From S010-17 sp036478895 (GTDB lineage: Bacteria > Bacteroidota > Bacteroidia > Flavobacteriales > Flavobacteriaceae), in contig JAZGEV010000001.1 of NCBI GenBank assembly GCA_036478895.1, positions 1-19,408 of the forward strand: a stretch of DNA of 19,408 nt, in the 5' to 3' direction. Both the position numbers and the translations under genes were made by a program. A model generated the notes under the pieces. That model saw nothing but the letters and a program-made list of their open reading frames with translations, ran no database searches and was not told where the DNA came from. Below, piece after piece: positions 15,128-19,408 of the stretch (the stretch's first letter is position 1; every line of letters starts with the position of its first letter).

Positions 15128-17407
15128 ATGACTAAATTTATGACCATTGCACTTACTGTTTTATTCTCATTTACAGCTTTTGCACAATATCAAACAAAAG
15201 ACACTGTAAAAGAAACTTCAAAAACGGGACATATTAATATTAATAAGTTTCGCCAACTAAAACAAGAGCTAGCGACACCAAACACATATCACACAGCATC
15301 TGGCGCACCTGGAAAAGATTACTTTCAACAAAAAGTGGACTATAAAATGGACATCATTTTGGATGATAAAAATCACAAATTATACGGTGAAGAAACCATT
15401 ACTTATCACAACAATTCTACCGATAATTTAGAGTATTTATGGTTGCAATTAGATCAAAACATGCAAGCATCGGACTCAAAAACACCAGACATTAAAGCTG
15501 GTGGACCAAGTGTTTTGTATAGACCAAAACAATTTGCTCAACAATTTTTAGGTAAACCTTTTGATGGTGGCTTTAAAATAGAATTTGTAAAAGATAGTAA
15601 AGGTAAAGCTATGAATTATGTGATTAATCGTACTATGATGCGTATTGATTTAGATTCTCCTCTACAAGCTGGCGAATCTTTAGAGTTTAGTATAAAATGG
15701 TGGTACAATATTGTTGACCATACCATTGCTAGAAAACGATCGGGTTACGAAGTCTTTAAAAAAGATGGAAATAGTGCATTTGTAATTGCACAATTTTTTC
15801 CTCGTTTAGCCGTCTATAATAATGTAGAAGGTTGGCAAAACATGCAGTTTTGGGGAAGAGGTGAATTTGCCTTAGAATTTGGTGATTATGATGTAAATAT
15901 CACAACACCAGCAGATCATATTTTAGATGGAACAGGTGTTATTCTTAACCGAGAAAAAATGTTAACTAAAAAACAATATAAACGTTATGAAAAAGCAACT
16001 AAATCGTTTGACAAACCAGTAATTATTGTAACTCAAGATGAAGCTATAGAAGCGGAAAAATCATTCTCAAAGAAAACAAAAACGTGGAAACTATCTGCAA
16101 AAAACGTTCGTGATTTTGCATTTGCATCCTCAAGAAAATATATATTAGACGGTCAAGCTGTAAAAATTGGAGATCGTACAGTAATGGCCATTTCTTTATA
16201 TCCAAAAGAAGGAAATCCATTATGGGAAGAATATTCAACCAAAGTGGTTGCACATACTTTAAAATCATATTCAAAATCGTTGTTTGATTACCCGTATCAC
16301 AAAGCCATTTCGGTTCACGCAAAAAGACAAGGTATGGAATACCCAATGATTTGCTGGAATTACGGAAGACCAAGAGCAGATGGAACGTATTCTGAAAGAA
16401 CAAGAACAGGAATGATTGGTGTAATTACGCATGAAGTTGGACACAACTGGTTTCCAATGATTGTAAATTCAGATGAAAGACAATGGACTTGGATGGATGA
16501 AGGCTTAAATTCTTTTACCGAAATATTAGCAGAACAAACATTTGAAAAAGGATTTCCATCACGTGGTTTTCCAAAAGACATCGCATCTTATATGGATGGA
16601 GATCAAAGTAATATAGCACCAATAATGTCGCAATCAAACAATATTTACCAATTTGGTAGCAATGCTTATGCAAAACCTGCTGCTGGTTTATACATTTTAC
16701 GTGAGGTTGTTTTGGGTCACGAATTATTTGACAAAGCTTTTAGTACTTACGCTAAAAGATGGAAATTTAAACATCCAACGCCAGCCGATTTCTTTAGAAC
16801 AATGGAAGATGCATCGGCAACTGATTTAGATTGGTTTTGGCGTGCTTGGTTTTACACAACCGACTTTGTAGATCTTGGAATTAAAGGTGTAAAATCATAT
16901 GTTGTAACAACTAAACCAACAGCTAGAGCCATAAAAATGGCAAAAGCATATGGTATGAAAGCTAGTGATTTTGGTCCAGTGATGTTTTTGGTTAATACCG
17001 AAAGTGACGATTACACACCAGATATGGCAAGTGTAAAAAATCCTTCTACAGACATTAAACTTTTAAAAGATTTTTTAGAAAAAAATTACACTGCAGAAGA
17101 ACGAAAAACATTAAAAAATACCAGTAACTTTTACGAAGTTACTTTTGAAAAACCAGGAGGCATTCCAATGCCAATTATTGTAGATTATATTTTTGAAGAT
17201 GGCACTAAAGACCGTAAAGTATATCCAGCACAAATTTGGCGTTATAATGACAAAGAAGTTAAAAAATTATATGCTTCAGACAAGAAAATAGCTTCAATAG
17301 TTATTGACTCAGAAGAATTAACGGCAGATGTTGACAAGAGTAACAACACATGGCCAAAAGAAGAAAAAGAAACAAAAATTGATGCTTTCAAAACTAAAAT
17401 GAAATAG
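15128..17407 (+). CDS. Secreted M1 family metallopeptidase (aminopeptidase type)
   Basis: The 759-residue protein has a signal peptide (about 1-19, AFAQ). An N-terminal beta domain (about 65-330) is followed by the zinc peptidase domain with GMEYP at 402-406. The metal site is HEVGH at 435-439, with the third ligand Glu458 in MDEGLNSF exactly 18 residues after the second His. M1 enzymes remove N-terminal amino acids from peptides. Downstream, YQFGSNAYAKPA (just before residue 550) probably holds the catalytic Tyr. The last 150 residues, with WFYTTDFVDLG and a beta-rich tail, are not a standard ERAP-like C-terminal domain and resemble other long Bacteroidota M1 proteins. No T9SS sorting domain is visible, so it is probably periplasmic. 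It has its own promoter box and ends at a strong terminator shared with birA. Substrate specificity is unknown. Confidence 0.93.
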   Translation: MTKFMTIALTVLFSFTAFAQYQTKDTVKETSKTGHININKFRQLKQELATPNTYHTASGAPGKDYFQQKVDYKMDIILDDKNHKLYGEETITYHNNSTDNLEYLWLQLDQNMQASDSKTPDIKAGGPSVLYRPKQFAQQFLGKPFDGGFKIEFVKDSKGKAMNYVINRTMMRIDLDSPLQAGESLEFSIKWWYNIVDHTIARKRSGYEVFKKDGNSAFVIAQFFPRLAVYNNVEGWQNMQFWGRGEFALEFGDYDVNITTPADHILDGTGVILNREKMLTKKQYKRYEKATKSFDKPVIIVTQDEAIEAEKSFSKKTKTWKLSAKNVRDFAFASSRKYILDGQAVKIGDRTVMAISLYPKEGNPLWEEYSTKVVAHTLKSYSKSLFDYPYHKAISVHAKRQGMEYPMICWNYGRPRADGTYSERTRTGMIGVITHEVGHNWFPMIVNSDERQWTWMDEGLNSFTEILAEQTFEKGFPSRGFPKDIASYMDGDQSNIAPIMSQSNNIYQFGSNAYAKPAAGLYILREVVLGHELFDKAFSTYAKRWKFKHPTPADFFRTMEDASATDLDWFWRAWFYTTDFVDLGIKGVKSYVVTTKPTARAIKMAKAYGMKASDFGPVMFLVNTESDDYTPDMASVKNPSTDIKLLKDFLEKNYTAEERKTLKNTSNFYEVTFEKPGGIPMPIIVDYIFEDGTKDRKVYPAQIWRYNDKEVKKLYASDKKIASIVIDSEELTADVDKSNNTWPKEEKETKIDAFKTKMK

Positions 17408-17428
17408 TAACATAACACATTAAAACTC

Positions 17429-17461
17429 AAAAAAAGCATCACAAATAGTGATGCTTTTTTT
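17429..17461. terminator. Bidirectional rho-independent terminator between M1 peptidase and birA
   Basis: AAAAAAAGCATCAC (17429-17442) is fully complementary to GTGATGCTTTTTTT (17448-17461) around the loop AAATA. Reading either way gives a GC-containing 7-bp stem followed by seven T. It serves both convergent genes, and its last T bases overlap the birA stop codon (17462-17460). Confidence 0.9.
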
Positions 17462-18188
17462 ATACAAATACAATTTCTTTTACCGAAAATTCTTTAATTG
17501 TTTCATCTTCCAATTCAATTTGCAACAAACCTTCGTCTGTTACAGTACGTAATTTCCCCATAAAAAGATGACCGTTCAATGTTTTATACATTGCAGGTTT
17601 TTCAATTCTAAACAACACGGCTTTGTACGCGGTTTTGATTTTATCAAACGCTTTTTCGTGAATTAAATTCATGTTCTTTTTGATTGAAATAACAATCTCA
17701 GTTAACAAATCATTTATATCAAAATCTCTATTTAAAATTATTTTTAATGAGGTTGCATTGGGTAAATTATCAGGAAACTTAACTTGATTCACATTTAAAC
17801 CAACGCCAACTATACTTTGCGTTATTCTGCCATTTTTAACCGAATTCTCTATTAAAATACCACATACTTTTTTATTACGTGACATTATGTCGTTTGGCCA
17901 TTTTATCTTCACATCGTCTAAATACTGATTTAATACCTCATAAATAGCCTTTGAAATTGCAAAATTTAAATACGCTTTCTCACTAATTTTAAAATCAGAA
18001 AATCTAACTAACACACTAAATAATAGGTTTTTATCTTTTTTAGAATGCCAAGTATTACCCAATTGTCCTTTCCCATTTTTTTGATAATTAGCCTTAACAA
18101 TACTATAATCCTCAACAGGTATCTTTAAAGCAAGTTGCTTTAAATAATCATTTGTTGAATCAATGGCATTAAGTTTGTATATTTTCAT
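17460..18188 (-). CDS. birA: Biotin--[acetyl-CoA-carboxylase] ligase, no DNA-binding domain
   Basis: The enzyme activates biotin to biotinyl-AMP and attaches it to the biotin carrier of acetyl-CoA carboxylase. The 242-residue protein starts directly at the catalytic fold (STNDYLK at 11-17), so the helix-turn-helix repressor domain of E. coli BirA is absent and it should not regulate transcription. Motifs are GKGQLGNTW at 39-47 (the biotin-adenylate loop), KWPND at 96-100, CGILIE at 109-114 and VGVGLNVN at 127-134. In the loop E. coli has GRGRRGR; here the position of Arg118 is Gln42, a form I recall as common in Bacteroidota. It is divergent from rsfS across 95 bp and its stop codon lies in the terminator shared with the M1 peptidase. 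accA lies about 14 kb away in this window. Confidence 0.95.
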   Translation of the reverse strand: MKIYKLNAIDSTNDYLKQLALKIPVEDYSIVKANYQKNGKGQLGNTWHSKKDKNLLFSVLVRFSDFKISEKAYLNFAISKAIYEVLNQYLDDVKIKWPNDIMSRNKKVCGILIENSVKNGRITQSIVGVGLNVNQVKFPDNLPNATSLKIILNRDFDINDLLTEIVISIKKNMNLIHEKAFDKIKTAYKAVLFRIEKPAMYKTLNGHLFMGKLRTVTDEGLLQIELEDETIKEFSVKEIVFV

Positions 18189-18255
18189 TTAATAAAAGAG
18201 AAAGCATTAACATATAATTTGTGAGTTTTCATAAAAATATGAAATATAAAATTAA

Positions 18256-18263
18256 TACATTTG
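18256..18263 (+). promoter_or_regulatory. -7 box for the rsfS-ftsH unit
   Basis: TACATTTG matches TAnnTTTG exactly and ends 20 nt before the rsfS ATG at 18284. Confidence 0.6.
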
Positions 18264-18283
18264 TAGCTAATACTAAAATTTGA

Positions 18284-18655
18284 ATGGCAAAAAATAAAAC
18301 AAGTAAAGACCAATTGATAACCTCAGTGATTAAAGGCATTGAAGCGGTTAAAGGAGAAAATATCACCATATTAGATTTAAGAGAAATTGAAAATACCGTT
18401 TGCGATTATTTTATTATCTGCGATGGTAATTCAAATACTCAAGTAAATGCAATATCGGGTTCAATTCAAAAGATTGTTGGAAAGGAAGCCCAAGAAAAAC
18501 CTTGGCATGTAGAAGGTGAAGGCATTGCTGAATGGATTTTGATGGATTACGTAAATGTAGTTGTACATGTTTTTCAGAAAAATATCAGAGAATTTTACGA
18601 CTTGGAATCTTTATGGGGAGATGCAAAAATAACAAGTATTAAAAGTACTTATTAA
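18284..18655 (+). CDS. rsfS: Ribosome silencing factor RsfS (Iojap family)
   Basis: RsfS binds ribosomal protein uL14 and blocks joining of the two subunits when nutrients are short. The 123-residue protein has the usual length and carries the family pattern: LDLREIENTVCDYFIICDGNS in the first half (about 25-46), PWHVEGEGIAEWILMDYVNVVVHVF in the second (about 74-98), and a final FYDLESLWGDA. The start ATG follows a -7 box by 20 nt. The ftsH ATG is 13 nt after its stop, so the two genes form an operon; I recall rsfS-ftsH as a common flavobacterial pairing. It is divergent from birA. Nothing unusual is seen in length or codon use. Confidence 0.95.
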   Translation: MAKNKTSKDQLITSVIKGIEAVKGENITILDLREIENTVCDYFIICDGNSNTQVNAISGSIQKIVGKEAQEKPWHVEGEGIAEWILMDYVNVVVHVFQKNIREFYDLESLWGDAKITSIKSTY

Positions 18656-18668
18656 GATTAAAAGAAGA

Positions 18669-19408
18669 ATGAGCGAAGAAAAAAAGAAAAATACAAAACC
18701 AACTAATCCAAAAAAGGGTTCAAAACAACAACCCAAAGAAGTTAAATTTAAATTAAACTTCTATTGGATTTATGCTATTATTTTTTCATTTATATTTATT
18801 TATATGATGTTAAATAATGAGAGCAAAAAAAATAATGTTAGTGCTACTGAATTTGAATCAATTCTGAATAAAAATGATATTGAGAAAATAAATTTAGGCA
18901 TAAACAATCATTATGCAGAAGTTTTTTTAAAAAAAGAGACTAGAGATAATGAATCTTATAAAAAATATTTTCCTAAGAAAAAATTAATCCCTTACCAAAG
19001 ACAACCAAACTTTAAATTTGTTTTTGGAGATCTTCAAAATTTTGAAAACCTTTTAGATACTTCTAAAAAAGAACATAATTTAGACTTTATAAAATCTAAC
19101 CTTATCGTTGAAAACACATTTGGAGAAATCTTAATGAATTTTCTCCCTTTGTTATTTATGATTGCATTAGCAATCTATTTTATGAGACGTATGAGTGGTG
19201 GAAGCTCTGGTGGTGGCGGTGGACCAGGACAAATATTTTCAATTGGAAAATCGAAAGCTAAATTATTCGATAAAGATAATGACACCAAAACATCATTTAA
19301 AGATGTTGCAGGCCTAGAAGGCGCAAAAGAAGAGGTACAAGAAATTGTAGATTTCTTAAAGAATCCAGATAAATACACAAAACTTGGTGGAAAAATACCA
19401 AAAGGAGC
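18669..19408 (+). CDS. ftsH: ATP-dependent zinc metalloprotease FtsH, N-terminal part (cut by window end)
   Basis: FtsH is a membrane-anchored AAA+ protease that degrades misfolded or regulatory membrane proteins. The first 246 codons are present. They give a lysine-rich cytoplasmic tail (1-29), a first membrane helix (about 31-50), a periplasmic FtsH-ext domain (about 55-150) and a second helix (about 155-171). A glycine-rich linker (RRMSGGSSGGGGGPGQ) follows, then the start of the AAA domain with KTSFKDVAGLEGAKEEVQEIV. The sequence stops at GGKIPKG, just before the expected Walker A loop, so the ATPase motifs and the HEXXH protease site are outside the window. The frame is open to the last base. 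It begins 13 nt after rsfS and shares its promoter. The truncation is only the window edge. Confidence 0.95.
   Translation, partial: MSEEKKKNTKPTNPKKGSKQQPKEVKFKLNFYWIYAIIFSFIFIYMMLNNESKKNNVSATEFESILNKNDIEKINLGINNHYAEVFLKKETRDNESYKKYFPKKKLIPYQRQPNFKFVFGDLQNFENLLDTSKKEHNLDFIKSNLIVENTFGEILMNFLPLLFMIALAIYFMRRMSGGSSGGGGGPGQIFSIGKSKAKLFDKDNDTKTSFKDVAGLEGAKEEVQEIVDFLKNPDKYTKLGGKIPKG

Noticed and set aside
18669..19408. FtsH as a truncated or broken gene
   Set aside because: The frame is open and normal up to the last base; the missing ATPase and protease parts simply lie beyond the window.

Overview
The window reads as ordinary chromosome from a member of the Flavobacteriaceae (Bacteroidota). The evidence is the AT-rich sequence with AAA/TTA-heavy codon use, the absence of clear Shine-Dalgarno sites, and TAnnTTTG -7 promoter boxes. 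It also carries a type IX secretion (T9SS) type B sorting domain, a DUF6702-like protein, a CCA-adding enzyme with an HD domain, and a birA / rsfS / ftsH neighbourhood. No rRNA, tRNA, CRISPR, prophage, integrase or transposase is visible.

Layout. Positions 1-2124 (+) hold the 3' end of tgt, an LptF/LptG-type permease with a TTG start, and an EamA/DMT transporter overlapping it by 20 nt. Positions 2197-3567 (+) hold accA (first step of fatty acid synthesis) and a small unknown membrane protein. Positions 3568-3723 hold several hairpins. Then come nnr (repair of hydrated NAD(P)H, +) and, convergent to it, an isoprenylcysteine/phospholipid-methyltransferase-like membrane protein (-). Positions 5707-6050 are a 344-nt intergenic region with a REP-like hairpin between two copies of a 12-bp direct repeat. 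A 5'-nucleotidase lipoprotein follows (+).

Positions 7561-13732 are a minus-strand block read in the order dusB, cca, an 873-residue T9SS cargo protein, and an isoaspartyl peptidase/asparaginase lipoprotein. Divergent from dusB across 56 bp is a sirtuin (+), followed by a DUF6702-like secreted protein and a secreted M1 metallopeptidase. A bidirectional terminator separates the peptidase from birA (-). Positions 18284-19408 (+) hold rsfS and the first 246 codons of ftsH, which runs off the window just before its Walker A motif.

Functionally the genes are mostly housekeeping: tRNA modification and maturation (tgt, dusB, cca), LPS export, fatty acid synthesis and its biotin supply (accA, birA), metabolite repair (nnr), protein quality control (ftsH) and ribosome silencing (rsfS). 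To these are added exported hydrolases (nucleotidase, isoaspartyl peptidase, M1 peptidase) and one surface or secreted T9SS cargo protein. I found no convincing new multi-gene system. The items most worth a second look are the direct-repeat-flanked hairpin at 5774-5940, the sirtuin without its zinc cysteines, two genes with boxes 8 nt from tandem ATG starts, the modular T9SS protein, and the unknown membrane protein behind accA.
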